Assembly (NCBI GenBank): GCA_014898425.1
Contig: RCSZ01000006.1
Coordinates: 2,232,001 to 2,296,000, forward strand
Reading direction: 5' to 3'
Length of the DNA stretch: 64,000 bases
Source of the DNA: Botryotinia globosa
Taxonomy: Eukaryota > Ascomycota > Leotiomycetes > Helotiales > Sclerotiniaceae
The notes under the pieces are model-generated. The model did not search any database. It saw only the letters and a list, made by a program, of their open reading frames with translations, and was not told the DNA's origin. The translations under genes and the position numbers were made by a program. Position 1 is the stretch's first letter. The number at the start of each line of letters is the position of its first letter. This document shows, one piece after another, positions 41,401 to 54,346 of the stretch.

Positions 41401-43025
41401 AGCAGAACTTGACAAGCACTTGGCAGCTTTCAAACTCACCGGTTCCGACGCGGAGCTCAAAGCCGCCAAGAAGAATCACGAGCCACCGGCACCAACTCAT
41501 GCTATTGTCATTGATGGCGACTCTCTCAAACTTGTTTTAGACGACTCGTTGCGACAAAAATTCCTTCTCTTGTGTAAAGAGTGCAAGTCAGTTCTCTGTT
41601 GTCGAGTCAGTCCTGCCCAAAAAGCTGCAGTTGTGGCAATGGTCAAGGGCGGTTTGGATGTTATGACTTTGTCTATTGGTGATGGCGCAAATGATGTTGC
41701 TATGATCCAAGAAGCAGACGTTGGAGTTGGTATTGCTGGTGAAGAAGGAAGACAAGCTGTCATGTCTTCTGATTATGCTATTGGTCAATTCCGTTTCTTA
41801 CAGCGACTCGTGTTAGTCCATGGACGATGGTCATATCGCAGATTGGGAGAAACCATTGCCAACTTTTTCTACAAGAACGTTGTATGGACTTTTACAATTT
41901 TCTGGTATCAGATCTTCGCCGACTTCGACATGACATATCTTTACGATTACACTTACATCCTCTTGTTCAACTTGGCTTTCACATCCGTGCCTGTCATCTT
42001 CATGGGTGTTTTGGATCAAGATGTTTCAGACAAGGTCTCTCTTGCCGTTCCCCAGCTCTATAGACGAGGCATTGAGCGAAAAGAATGGACTCAAAAGAAG
42101 TTTTGGTAAGTATAAACGAATCCCACTTTGATATAGACGACTAACATAGTGCAGGCTTTACATGGCCGATGGCTTGTATCAATCTGTCATGATCTTCTTC
42201 ATGGCATATTGCTTGTTCGACTCTGGCACTTTCGTTACTTCAAGCGGCCAAAACATCGATGACCGAGAGCGATTTGGAGTTTACGTAGCGCCAGCAGCCG
42301 TCGTCGCCATCAACGTATACATCCTAATCAATACATATCGATGGGATTGGCTTATGGTCCTTCTTGTCACCATAAGTATTCTCTTGGTTTGGTTTTGGAC
42401 TGGTGTTTATTCTTCTTTCACCTCGTCGGACTATTTCTACAAAGCCGCTGCTCAAATTTTCGCACAAGCCACCTTCTGGGCAGTTACCTGTCTTTCTGTC
42501 GTCATCGCCCTTTTACCACGATTTGCTATCAAGGCTGTGCAAAAAGTTTACTTCCCATACGATGTCGACATTATCCGCGAGCAAGTTCGTCAAGGCAAGT
42601 TTGATTATCTTGATAAGTCCGATGAGCGCATGGACGCAATGTCCAAAGATGGTTCATCGGCATCTTCTTCTGAGATCACGAAGCCGAGTAAGCACATCCA
42701 CTATCCGAGCATTGATGAAGACCAACGGCCCATTTACCCTCCTTCAGTTGCTCCGACGAACACCACACACAATCCTCGAAGTCAAAACGGTAGCGACGGA
42801 ACCGACTTTACAAGGCATAGAGGTTCGATGGACCAACTTGGTCCTCGGGTCTCCGTTGACAGGCCACGGCCCTCCTTCGATAGATTGCGAACGTCGTGCG
42901 ATCGAGTTAGACCAAGTTTTGAGGCTAGTAACGACTTTACTTCGGCAGCCCTTTTAACACGCTTAGAATCAAGTCAATCATTTGGGCCGCTAAGAAGTAG
43001 GAGGAACGAAGACATTTCACAATGA
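38478..43025 (+). CDS. DNF1: P4-type ATPase, DNF-class phospholipid flippase
   Basis: Three exons, 38478-38948, 38999-42105 and 42155-43025, encode 1482 residues. A long acidic cytoplasmic N-terminus leads to the first membrane pair (SFIPKNIWFQFHNIANVYFLF...NAVPLIVIVAITAIKDG). The actuator motif is DGET (376-379), where ion pumps have TGES. The phosphorylated aspartate is D608 in DKTGTLT. Further P-type motifs are KGADSI, TGDK and GDGANDVAMI. Ten membrane segments are expected, the last six in the C-terminal third. The length and the RLVDWNNVNV insert place it with Dnf1/Dnf2 rather than Drs2. Family members move phosphatidylcholine, phosphatidylethanolamine or phosphatidylserine to the cytosolic leaflet at the plasma membrane and Golgi, with a Cdc50/Lem3 partner that is not in this window. 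The tail has repeated DRPRPSFDRL-type units. Confidence 0.95.
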
Positions 43026-44148
43026 TGGATACCCGAATATCATATTCACTCTTTTCCAAACTGGGAGACTGCGACGAACTGTACCATACATTTTTCTTTG
43101 CTTTTGTTGATACAGGAGATATTAAGCATAATGATCTGCAGGAGCGATCTACGACCTTTGTGTTCTACATTTGGTTTTCTTTTGCATTGGTGTTATAGGC
43201 GTTTAAATGACATGAAAAGGCGATAGGCCATATTATCTTATTTTATTTTTGCTTTTTAAGTTCTTTTTACTGGTGAGGGCATGTTGGTTTTGGAAGATAG
43301 TTCTAGATCTTCACTTCTGATGGTGTATACTCAGCAGTGATAGTAGGATTCGTGGTCCATTTGTATATAGCGGTTGCAAGGCAAACAAGTGCACAGAGCT
43401 TCAATATAGAGAGCTGTATAATCTAACTTATCATTTATATACCTTGATGAGTGTTGTGACTAGCCCAGTGCCACGAAAATTGTATACTGTAGAATGATTA
43501 CACTGACTCCATTTGTGATTTAACATGAGCTTCATGGGACGTCTGAAGTACCTAGTTGTGATGATACGTGACGGTCGTGTTTTGGAACTTAAGTATTGAG
43601 TAAAACCACGATGTATGTACTGTTCGCAAAGAATGCATGTTCTTCGAATGATCTCAAGTACCCCAGTCTTTATTCCCCTGTAGACCGATTGACCTCAGAT
43701 AACAAATTCCCAGCCTTGCATGCGAGGCTACTGCCAAAATCAATCTAAGTAATCCACGTGAAATGGCTTTAGTCCTACGCGATGCGCGTCAGCACTTTCA
43801 ATCTCAGCCCTTACCTCAGCTTTTTTACTTTTTCGTATATCAGATACAGCAATTGTGTAAATGTTCTCGAAATTTGATTGCATTATCATATTGTATACCA
43901 ACTTCACAAGTTGGATTGTCGATTTGCCAAAAATTGCGCTTCGTATTCACTTTCTTTAACGATTTCAAAACTTCAAAAGGCGAGCACCTTCTTCCTTCGG
44001 GTGCTAAGACTTGCAGTACCTCCCAACTTTTACCTTTCCATAAATTTATTCCTCATACTTTCTGTAAACTGCATTTATCCATATCAATTTTGATTTCCTA
44101 AATACTCACCTTTGGGTCGCAAGCTTAGCTTATGAAACATCCGTAACT
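43026..44148. other. Intergenic, flippase 3' flank and SEN1 promoter
   Basis: 1.1 kb between two genes on the same strand. The left part is T-rich and probably 3' UTR. Open frames at 43763-44101 are T/C-rich and lie in the presumed SEN1 leader. No gene or clear site is seen. Confidence 0.5.
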
Positions 44149-47100
44149 ATGCCTGATGAAGCAGATATCATGGACGAGCTCCACGGGCTCCACGGGTTTG
44201 TACTACGATTTGTACTTATATCTATGATCAATACTGACAAATTATCGATAGGGAACTGAAGAGTTTTCCTGCCGATGCCCATTGGTTTTGCCCCAAGCGG
44301 AACGACGAAGACTATGTCGACTATTCGCATCCAGACGATGCCGAGAAGGATATGAGCGCGGAAACCAAGAAGGAGCTCATACAAGATGCTCAGCGGAGAC
44401 AGACTATTGCATATAAATTCTCTCTCACTATAGGATTAGATCGCGATGCTGGGGGGGCGATGGTAGAAGGCTACCTGGAACGTTTGAACAAGCTTTTGAT
44501 GTGCTGTGATAAATGTGTGCGTAATTGGCATATAGGTCGTAAGGCATATCTCAAGGAACTAACAGAGTAATACATCACAATATGCACTTGATCTTGATGC
44601 TAATATCTCTCAGAAATTTCGACGATGAAACGGTTGCAGCGCTCTCGAGTCGCCTTAATGTCCTCGACTTTCAACGTATTGACGACGGGTTAGAAAGAAG
44701 CAAGAAGGTTATATCTGAAGTGGAATCTCCAATGAGGACGCAGAAATTGCTAGCTGGCTACGACTCTTCCCTTCTATTGTCACTTTACGAATCACTTTGT
44801 TGCGTTGATTACCACAAGTCCGCAGACAACCTTTCGAAACACTTCGATTTCGTTTTTGAAGAGATACAAGCAAAGAAAGTCTTAAGAATAAATGATATAC
44901 TGCCAGCTACAGGGCGTTTTCTGTTCGACAAAAACCCCATTAGACAGCGTTTCGCGAGATGCGCCTGGCAGAAGGCTACTACAATGCTCACACCCACATC
45001 ATTCGACTGGCTCGTGCATGACGCATTGTCGGACGCAATAGTTTCTGTGACCCAGGGAAATTACGATTACGAGGATATCATACGGTTTTGGGAAGGATTT
45101 CTTTTGATTTTAGAGAAGCTTGATGAACATTTGATAACACATTCTCTCCGAGCAATGGAAGTCCAACCAAGTGTGTACATACTTGCACTCAATCACTTAA
45201 GTTGTAAATCGGAAAGAATCAACAAGTTAGTTATCGAAGCGCTTAGAAGTTTACTTAAGAAGTCTCCGAAGAACTTCTGGGCTGCATTTGCTACAATATC
45301 GCCAGTTGCTGTTGCAGAAAACATCCTAAGATCTTGGGGCGTCAAAGAAAAACTGCAAACAATAGAATTTGAAGACCCTGAAACTTCTTTTATTCTCGCA
45401 TGGTTACCTGAACTCGTGGAGTCACTTCCTTCCGATCGTCAATACGATGTCTGCAGTTTCGTTCTTAGATTTCTGGGAACTTATCAGACCTCGGAACACC
45501 CAGAGAAAACCCAGCTCGCTTGTCGCCGTGCTGCACTCGATACTCTCCGTGCCACCTTGAACACCTTTGTCGATTCAGAATACGTCATCAATCCGTCGAC
45601 GTCTCTTATATTCATCAATAACATCATGAAACTTGTTGACGACTACAAGGAGACGATCACAGAGTCTTCTGATTTGAAGGTGGAAAACACCACACACCAA
45701 GAAATGAGAAGACTTGGTATGCTAGTCATACGAGACGCTTTGGCTCTCGACTGCAAAGCTTTAAGCGCAGAGTTCCAGGCTCTTGCGGAGGATATTCCGA
45801 TACAACAGGGTCTCCGAAGCCATTCCCAGCCAATTTGGCAAGGAGTTCTTGACATATTTAGGCCAGGAAATGTAGATTTAGCTAAAAGCATTCTGGCGGC
45901 AACTACTCACCTCACCGGATTAGATGAACTCACACCAAAGTCAAAGAAACTGCCACTTGCTTCCTCTCATCTACAATATAATGAAGATTTTCGTCAACTC
46001 ACTGAAAACGTGTCTAGAATCTTTGAGCGGCTCAGCGATTTTAATGCATCTCATTTAATTGATATGTATCGAGATCCTCAGACCTCTCGGCCACTGTTCG
46101 CAGCCCTGATGTCTGCTGATCAACAGATCTTTGAGGCGGCTGTTGAGGTCGTCAAAGCTGCAACGGATCAAATAAGCAAGCGTGAAGCAATATCGAGCTT
46201 ATTAGGGCAAGCATTTGTGCCGATGTTGAATTCGTTAACATTTGCTGTTGTCCGGATCACCAAAGCCAAGAACTTTTCCCCTGTCCCATTTTTATTCAAG
46301 GTTGGACGAGACACGCTGGAGGCCCTTTGTGGAGACACAGGGGGTTTTTTACGAACTCACCCATCTTTAGATTCTACAGAGCGAAGCGCTGTTATGTCTT
46401 GGTGGATCAATCAGTGGCGTGCCCTTGATGCGGCATTTGCTAACACAGAAGCTTGGGGAGGTCGTGTTCAACTTCCTAAGGAAACCTTGCAAGACTTTTG
46501 TCGGGACGGTATGGAATATGCAGAATCCTTGTTTGATAAAAACAGTATCATTGCTACAGCCCTATGCGAGTCTTCTAACTCGTCTCATGCTCATGCCCTG
46601 TCCTCGGGTTATATATCGAGGAAGGCTGCACAAAAGAAAGTATTGCAAGTCGTTTGCTTGAACGTGAACGGCCTAACAATGATGCTGAGGTTGAGAGATA
46701 TCTATTTGGTCAGTGTGATCACTAGTCTGCTCGGAAAACTTCTACGGTCATTAGCAGAGTTTGATGTTGAGGTACATGAGTATTCGCTTAGTTTTATTCA
46801 AGATGCGTGCTTAAATGAGGGTGAGAAGGGATACAGAAAGACAAATCTTACTAATCAACAAAAAGCTGAGTTGCGCGCTGCCCTTGACGAACATAAAGGT
46901 GTGGAAATTATAGACAGTTATTCTACAACGGCTCAGAAACAACAATCAAGAATCGATTCGTGGTCTAAGTCGGCAGGAGGTGTAAAACATGAGCCAACGT
47001 TTAGTGTCAAGGGGCGTCAAACCTCACTCGATACATGGTCAAAGACTGGAGACGGCAAAACATATGAGCCAGTCATTACTCAATCCAACAAAGCCTCCCA

Positions 47101-50100
47101 GGCACCTTTTACCCTTTCTGAGCATCATAAGAGTATCATGGACAAAATGAGAGCACAACCACCACTCAAGACCGCCAAAGCTACTGAAGATTGGAAGGAC
47201 AAGCGTCGTAAGGATGAAGAAGAGAAAAAGAAGCGTAATGCAGCAGCGATTGCTCAAGCGAAAGCCCTTCGTGCTCCAGCAGCCTTAGTGAAGGGTGAGG
47301 GATCTGGTCTGAAAAACCTAAGCGGTGTAGCTGGTAAAGATCATGCGCCTGTTCGAAGTGAGATAATGGTAGGATCTTCAGACGAAGATTCGGATGATGA
47401 TGATGACGATGATGGTTCCGACACAAAATTTCTTTTCACTAAAAGTCGAGAGGCTTCAAACAAAGTCAGGGAATACGAGGAGAGTAGAAAGAAGGCACTT
47501 CTCCAAGCTACTGGCCCTGTACGGAAGACCAAAAAGGTTTACTCAAAGAAAGATCTCCGTGCTCGTTTGGAGCCAAATATGGACATCATATATCTCGAGC
47601 TTCTTAATTGGGATATATTTCATGAGGGCGAGGATCCCCCAAGCAATAATGTTTGCAAAAAAATTGCAAGCAGCTTCCTCGACCTCGGTCTCTACAAAGA
47701 GACATTCAAGCCGTTGCTCATATCGGAAGTTTGGCGCTCTTTACTAACAGCCAAAGAAGAGAATCAATTCAAGCCCATTGAAATAAAGGTTTTGAATCGT
47801 TTGTCTGTTGACAAATTTATGGAAGTTAGCACAACTATGTCAATTTCCAATCAAAGAGACCTCATGGTGTACCAACAAGATATTGTACTCCTTTCCAAAA
47901 GCTCGAATCCACTTCAAGACAAGCAAGCGCCACATTGTCTAGCCCGTGTTTTCAGGACAACCCGCAAGCGTGATGCAGTGGAAGTCACTTACAGAGTCAG
48001 TAGAGATATTAGCCCTGAGCTCTTGAATTGTTTCGTGCCAAACGGCAAGCTGTATACTCTCAAAATCACCGATATGACGACAACTTTGCGAGAGTTTGCA
48101 GCCTTAAGCAGTCTTGAATACTACGACTTGTGCACTGAAATTCTGGAGGCGAAGCCTTCTCCCTTACAGAAATATTCCGATGAAAAGGTCGCTTCGATGT
48201 CTACCAGGTATAAACTTAATAATGGGCAAGCAAAAGCGATTTTGTCCGCCAACGACAATGATGGGTTTACATTGATTCAGGGGTATGTATTGAATTTTGT
48301 TCTACTTGAAATGATATCGCTCTAACAGTACTAGTCCTCCGGGTTCGGGAAAGACGAAAACAATTATCGCCATGGTAGGCGCCTTGCTATCTCAGGTGCT
48401 TCAGCAGCAAGCACAGCGAGTGGGCTTCAGACCGCAAGGCCAAAATCGCAGTGCGGGAGCACAAGCACAAGCACAAGCGCCGAAGAAAAAGCTACTTATC
48501 TGCGCTCCCAGTAACGCTGCCGTTGATGAGTTGGTCCTCCGGTTGAAGGAGGGAATTTTGCCTCTCAGCGGCTCGCATCAAAAGATTAACGTGATTCGTG
48601 TCGGGCGAAGTGATGCGATTAATTCTAGTGTTAAAGATGTGACACTTGACGAATTGGTGAGGATCAAGCTCGAGGGGGACCAAGAATCTAAGAAAGGTCA
48701 ATTGAATGATCGAGAGGTGCTTCACAGAGATGCAGGGGTTATCAAAGAGAGGCTCAATGTTTTAAGACCTGAGATGGAAAAATGCCGTGCTGCAGGCGAC
48801 AAAACTTCGGAACTTAAACTGCAAAGGGAATTTGATGAGCTTAAGCGAAAGCAAGCCCACATAGGCAACAAAATCGATGAAGATAAAGAAAGCGACAATA
48901 AAGTGCGACAAAATGAGATCAGTAGACGCCATTTCACTCAGGAGATTATCGATGGCGCTCATGTTCTTTGCGCCACGCTCAGTGGATCCGGACACGATTT
49001 CCTAAGAAATGTCAATGTCGAGTTCGAAACGGTCATTATTGATGAAGCTGCTCAGTGTATCGAACTCAGCGCTCTGATCCCTCTTAAATACGGTGCCACC
49101 AAATGTATCTTAGTTGGAGATCCTGAACAATTACCTCCAACGGTCCTCTCACGATTGGCAAAGAGTTATGGCTATGAACAGAGTCTATTCGTCCGCATGC
49201 AGCGAAATCATCCAGATGATGTCCACTTACTTGATACTCAATATCGTATGCATCCTGAGATCAGTCGATTCCCAAGTCAACAATTTTACAACAGTCGTCT
49301 TATCGATGGTGATGGAATGGCACAATTACGGGTTCAGCCATGGCACGCAAGTTCGATTCTCGGACCTTATCGATTCTTTGATGTCGTGGGTGTTCAAAGT
49401 AAAGAGGCTAGAGGCCATTCCCTCATCAACGTTCCTGAGTTAAATGCTGCTATTCAGCTTTATCAACGACTGAAGACAGATTACAGATCCTATGATTTCA
49501 AAGGTAAAATCGGTATCATAACTACCTATAAGGCTCAATTGAATGAGCTCAAACGACGTTTTGGTGCAAAATTTGGAGACGAAATCTTCGAAGAGATTGA
49601 ATTCAATACGACCGATGCGTTTCAAGGTCGAGAGCGAGAGATCATCATATTTTCTTGCGTTCGTGCGAAGGCTGCAGGGGGTATTGGATTTTTGAACGAT
49701 ATCAGACGTATGAATGTAGGTCTTACTAGAGCCAAATCATCATTGTGGGTTTTAGGAGACTCTAGAGCATTGGAACAAGGTGAATTCTGGAATAGGCTTA
49801 TTCAGGATGCCAAAGGCCGTGAGAGATACACAAGTGGTGATATTATGGGATTGTTATCGAGACCGACATCAAAGGATGCACCAGCGATAGACTATTCAAA
49901 GACATCCTCAGACACGAATGGCAATAGCTCTAGGCGTCCATCTGAGAAAAGCGACAGCGATATTGATATGACGGATGCGCCGCGAAACCGAAGTTCTCGA
50001 GAATTGATTTCGGGTAGTAGTAGCACGACATCGGTCAATGATAGGAATACACCAAACAATGTTGAGATGGGCGAGCAGAGGAAACGACCTAGGGAGCAAG

Positions 50101-50438
50101 AACTTCACCCAGATAATATTACAGCCAAGAAGAAGAAGGTAAGTCGACCGAAACACTGGTTTAGTACTAGTCGTGGTTTATGCCAACTTGTTTATATTTA
50201 TTGACTCTCATAGACTCCAATATCGGAAGCAGATCCTGCACCACCAGCTTCTGCCATGCTCAATCGAGGACCAGTGGAGCCTCAAAAATTAGATCTGGAA
50301 GCTGCACTTCAAGCACAGCAGGCAAATAAAGCTGCTGCTGCCGCGGCGCGTACACCCAAATCTAATTTACCACCTCCACCGCGTAGAAAGGCACCGGCAG
50401 ACCCGTTTATTCAACGTAAACCACCAAAAAGAAAGTGA
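44149..50438 (+). CDS. SEN1: Sen1-type superfamily 1 RNA/DNA helicase
   Basis: Five exons, 44149-44195, 44252-44566, 44614-48282, 48335-50138 and 50214-50438, give 2019 residues, in the range of full-length Sen1. Introns are 47-75 nt, and every join keeps the frame. The N-terminal ~900 residues are a helical Sen1_N-type region (LKSFPADAHWFCPK near the start). A charged linker follows, with an acidic run DDDDDDDG near residue 970. The helicase core has Walker A GPPGSGKT at about 1344, motif II DEAAQ at about 1580, GDPEQLPPT, QYRMHPEI, TTDAFQGRERE and GLTRAK. The C-terminus is basic and ends in a PKKKRK-like signal. Sen1 terminates RNA polymerase II transcription and removes R-loops. An extra Gln/Ala-rich segment (QAQAQAQAP) sits between motifs I and Ia. 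The short exon 1 is the least certain part. Confidence 0.95.
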
Positions 50439-51940
50439 TGGTAGCATGAATTTATTTATTGATATATCTTTTAATGGTTAGGACACCGCATAGTTTGGCG
50501 CAACAAAGTATTAGTATGGCGAATGGCGCACGTGTGAGACAGGTGTATGCTGGTGGGAATTATCTTTTAACTAGTAGATCTGATAGATCTTAGGGTGTAG
50601 TAAATAGTTGCATCTTGGTGACCTGACTTGTGACAACTTTAATTAAAGTTCGAAGAGGCCATAATGGCGAGAGGCTTTAATTGACATAGATCAATTAATC
50701 CTACAGAATTCAATGAGCCAACCCCCGAGGTAAAATCTTCTGGTAGATACCTAGGTATCAACAATTGAGCCGAATGGTTTACTCAATAGTTCCCTTCAAA
50801 AGCCACTTAACTACTCTCCCCGCCACTACTGCTGGTAACTCCCCCTGCGCCTTCTCGGCTCGTCCCCGTGTCTTAAATTTTTGGATATCTATCTCATTTG
50901 CATTCTCATTTCATACATGCATACGTATCCGGAAATACCGTATTAGTCGTAATTTGAGATTTCTGCATTCGGACTCTATAATTGAAAGTTTCATGATTGC
51001 TTTATTTTCTCAATCATTAATCAAGAAATAATTCGCACGGTCATATATATATCTACTCGGGCTTGAGGGTTGGGGCTGTAGATCATTCCTTGCCTTATCG
51101 GATATTTTTGTTCCCTGATCCGCTAAGAGTTTAGTGGGAGGTGGACTTCTGGTCTTGGAAGATTTGAAATTGAGAATTGGGGAAACTATTGAGTGATAGT
51201 TCCAATTCATATGGGAATTTGAAATGACAGTGATCGATTGTATTGGTATGGTAAGTCGTAAAGAGAGGTGATTTCTCTGTATATGTCTGTCTTGCTTGGC
51301 CCATTGCTACTTCGGATTCGGATCACAACTGAACGGCCACAATGATACAACATGATATGATGGCCATGCATGCAACGCCCCGTTATCATCAAGTCAAAGT
51401 CCATCTACCCATGACCTGCAAACCTCCATGATCGACTTTTAGTGTCGCATTAGTTGGCGTGCACTGCACCTGCCATTGATGCAATAAAACGCCATCAAGC
51501 CGCCACTAACCTTGAATGGTTCAAAGTCGATTTATTTTCCCACGGGTTGAGCATCTTTTATTTTGTTGATTGTTTAGCCAACGTCCGCGCAACTACAAGA
51601 TGCAGGTGATTAGTTCCTCCTTACATGGCGTTGCTAGGACGAATCTGGGCCACCAGCGTGGATCTTCAAGTTGGCAGAGCTATAATAATGGTAACGACCT
51701 TCCTTAACATTCAGCTAAGTTTTGCAACATTTTTCACTGTTCGGAAATTTCGTCATGTTCATCTTCGAGGATTGTTGCGTAAGCTAGAGCGGCTTGAAGT
51801 GGTTCGATTCAATTACAGCTTCAACAAAAAGCTATGTGAGTGTAACAAGCTGTCGGTATGTCTTCTTCGAGAGAAGCTATCCCCGTTACGGGAACTTACA
51901 CACTTGTCTAACATGGTGCTTACTACAGATAAAAATTAGA
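50439..51940. other. Intergenic, SEN1 3' flank and leader of next gene
   Basis: 1.5 kb without a supported gene. A spliced leader for the downstream gene is plausible: a GTGAGTGT donor at 51836-51843 and an acceptor CTACAG at 51923-51928, twelve bases before the ATG. The long frame of the next gene runs back through this stretch to 51794, but that part reads like non-coding sequence. Confidence 0.45.
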
Positions 51941-54346
51941 ATGAATCCAGTAACTAATAGCAAAACTCCTCCACCGCGTTTGGTGAACATCAAACCCCCA
52001 AGGCCTCAGTCTATGGGAATGCCATCGTCTATCAATCCTACACTGTTATCGCGCCGCCGGACGAGTAGATCTCATAATCACGGCACAATCGACACGGTAC
52101 CAGAATTGATAAGATTTAACGGTTCGGGTACCAAGTCAAGTGGAAGGACGAGACCTCGACACACGACTAGTCAAAGCTATGGATCTTTGGATACAACATC
52201 ACCTCGGCGTGAAAGAGAAACCATGAAATATTTATCCGACTTCCTCATGTCTTATGATCCCCCAGCGCATAATCTAGTTGCTCTCCCACAAACTGCCCCG
52301 AGAAAAAAGTTTGGTCTTCTCCGCAGGAAACAAAAGAAGGAATCGAAGTCTAATCAGTTCTTAAAACTCCCCGATACCGCTGTTGCGGCCAAAACTCGTC
52401 AGGGCGTGCAGTATATAGCAATTTCAATACCGCTAGAACATGATTACCTGGGGAGGCTTCCGACACCTCCTGAGACGACTTCAAATTTGGCACGGGTGCC
52501 AACACCCGATAGAAGCCCTGTTATTATCCCCAAGCCGGGCTACAATGTTGGAGATTCTTCTACACCTCCACCTGAACTTCCTGTACTTAGTAGGACCACT
52601 TCAACCTCCAATAGAAATACTTGGGGTCCAGGTACTCTAACGAAAGTAGTTACAAAGCCAGGGTCGGAAGAAGTGATGCTGCAAAATGGTTACATTCATC
52701 GAACTATTCAAGTGTATACCCCTACTGGAAGTGTTTATTACGATGCTCCAGAATCCCGACCTCGACCGCATTCATCAAAAGAATTTTCCTCGCTCGTTCC
52801 TTCATTCAAAATCGCTCCAACAGATAATCCTCGAGCAAATTCCCTCAACTCCGTCAATCGTCCAATACTCTGGAGGAATAGATCCGATGGCCCCTTGCGA
52901 GTAATAAACAGAACACCATCTCCTGATACCAAGCCGGCTTATCAGACTCACAAAGTGATCAAATCAATATCCACTATTCATAGCATTGCAACTACAGGAA
53001 CAAACATCAGACACTCGCTAAAGTCTACACCAGATAGTTTTAACACGAACTCCTCGGCGCAAGCAGTTTTTGGAACGGCTGAGACGGTTGATCTGCAGAG
53101 CTTCAGAGGGACTCCAAGGCCTTCGATTGCTTCACCGAGAAGTGAGAATATTATTAAGTTTCCTGCGGCTAGTGCGGCGAAGGTAGAAGATCTATCTAGG
53201 AACCAAGCGACTGCTCCCGCAGAGATTGCATCACCAATAAGTCCACAATTTGGTAGTAATGAAAAACAAGCAGATCAAGCAAAACATCAGAGCCGCCGCG
53301 AGAAAGTCCGAGCAAAGAAGGAAAAAGACTTGGCCTCTATTCGCTCAAGAAACTCGAGTGTGGATCACACAAATATAAACACGAATACTAATACAAACAA
53401 GACATCGGTTCAATCCGTTCCAGAAAATTCTTTCATCGAAGCCGAACCTTTATCTCCCCTATTTTCAAACCCAACATTCGGAACACCAGATCGCTTCCCG
53501 AAACCCCTCGTCCCAAACACGAATGAATTGTCTACGACTAAAATAATGCTCGTCGCTGACTTCCCACCTTATATTAAAGAATTACGACAGTGTGATTCTG
53601 AAGCACGTCCCATTTCGCCTGCTTGGACGATGAAACCGCCTTCGAGAATCCCGAGACCTACATTTGACCCAACAAACTCTTTTTATCGAGTTGATAGTGA
53701 GGAATCAGCATATGCGCATCAATCTACTCAGACTATTTTAAGTCACACTACACCTTTGGCGTCGACGACATGGCTAGGGAAGGATAGAGATGGGAGAAAG
53801 AGTAGTGATGTGTTTGGTTATGGACGCATGGATCTCTGTTCTGATGAGGATTTAAATTATTTGAATGGGAATGCACATGAGAAGATAGATAAAGATACGA
53901 GTATGAATATGAATATGGAGAGAAGAAGCACGGGAGAAATAGGAACAAGTCTAAGATCGACAAGCTTGAAAGAAAAAGAACTAGATGTGCGAATGAGGAT
54001 TGTGGAGAGACATACGGATGTGCTTTTGAGGACGTTGGGAGGGATTGCGAAAAGTTTTGATGGGTTGGGGGCGATGGGGAGATTGAGGTGGGAGGAGGTT
54101 CATGGGAGGGGTGGGGTGGGAATGGGGTCGAGGTCGAGTGTTATTGGGATGGGGGGGAGTGATGGGGAGAGAAGCAATAGGATGGCAAGTGAGGGGAAGG
54201 GAAATAGGAGGAGAGCTAATACGACGGGGATGGGGGCGGGGATGCAGAATAGGGATAGGGATACAGATATAGATTTGGTGATGAGGGAGATTCGGATGGT
54301 GGCTCCGAGGGTTAGTGGGGAGAGTTCGAGGGAGAGGAGAGGTTGA
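51941..54346 (+). CDS. Hypothetical disordered protein, 801 residues
   Basis: Single-exon frame starting at MNPVTNSKTPPP. The frame is open back to 51794, but a likely leader intron ends at 51928, so I take this ATG. I do not recognise a domain. The protein is rich in Ser, Thr, Pro and Arg. A conserved-looking N-terminal block (residues ~95-130) reads METMKYLSDFLMSYDPP-like, then a basic KKFGLLRRKQKKESK. A basic RREKVRAKKEKDLASIRSRN segment lies near residue 450, and a short helix-forming VRMRIVERHTDVLLRTLGG is near the end. The last ~90 codons are very G-rich on the coding strand and rich in Gly, Met and Arg. Such proteins are often scaffold or regulatory proteins; no function can be assigned. 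Confidence 0.7.
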   Translation: MNPVTNSKTPPPRLVNIKPPRPQSMGMPSSINPTLLSRRRTSRSHNHGTIDTVPELIRFNGSGTKSSGRTRPRHTTSQSYGSLDTTSPRRERETMKYLSDFLMSYDPPAHNLVALPQTAPRKKFGLLRRKQKKESKSNQFLKLPDTAVAAKTRQGVQYIAISIPLEHDYLGRLPTPPETTSNLARVPTPDRSPVIIPKPGYNVGDSSTPPPELPVLSRTTSTSNRNTWGPGTLTKVVTKPGSEEVMLQNGYIHRTIQVYTPTGSVYYDAPESRPRPHSSKEFSSLVPSFKIAPTDNPRANSLNSVNRPILWRNRSDGPLRVINRTPSPDTKPAYQTHKVIKSISTIHSIATTGTNIRHSLKSTPDSFNTNSSAQAVFGTAETVDLQSFRGTPRPSIASPRSENIIKFPAASAAKVEDLSRNQATAPAEIASPISPQFGSNEKQADQAKHQSRREKVRAKKEKDLASIRSRNSSVDHTNINTNTNTNKTSVQSVPENSFIEAEPLSPLFSNPTFGTPDRFPKPLVPNTNELSTTKIMLVADFPPYIKELRQCDSEARPISPAWTMKPPSRIPRPTFDPTNSFYRVDSEESAYAHQSTQTILSHTTPLASTTWLGKDRDGRKSSDVFGYGRMDLCSDEDLNYLNGNAHEKIDKDTSMNMNMERRSTGEIGTSLRSTSLKEKELDVRMRIVERHTDVLLRTLGGIAKSFDGLGAMGRLRWEEVHGRGGVGMGSRSSVIGMGGSDGERSNRMASEGKGNRRRANTTGMGAGMQNRDRDTDIDLVMREIRMVAPRVSGESSRERRG

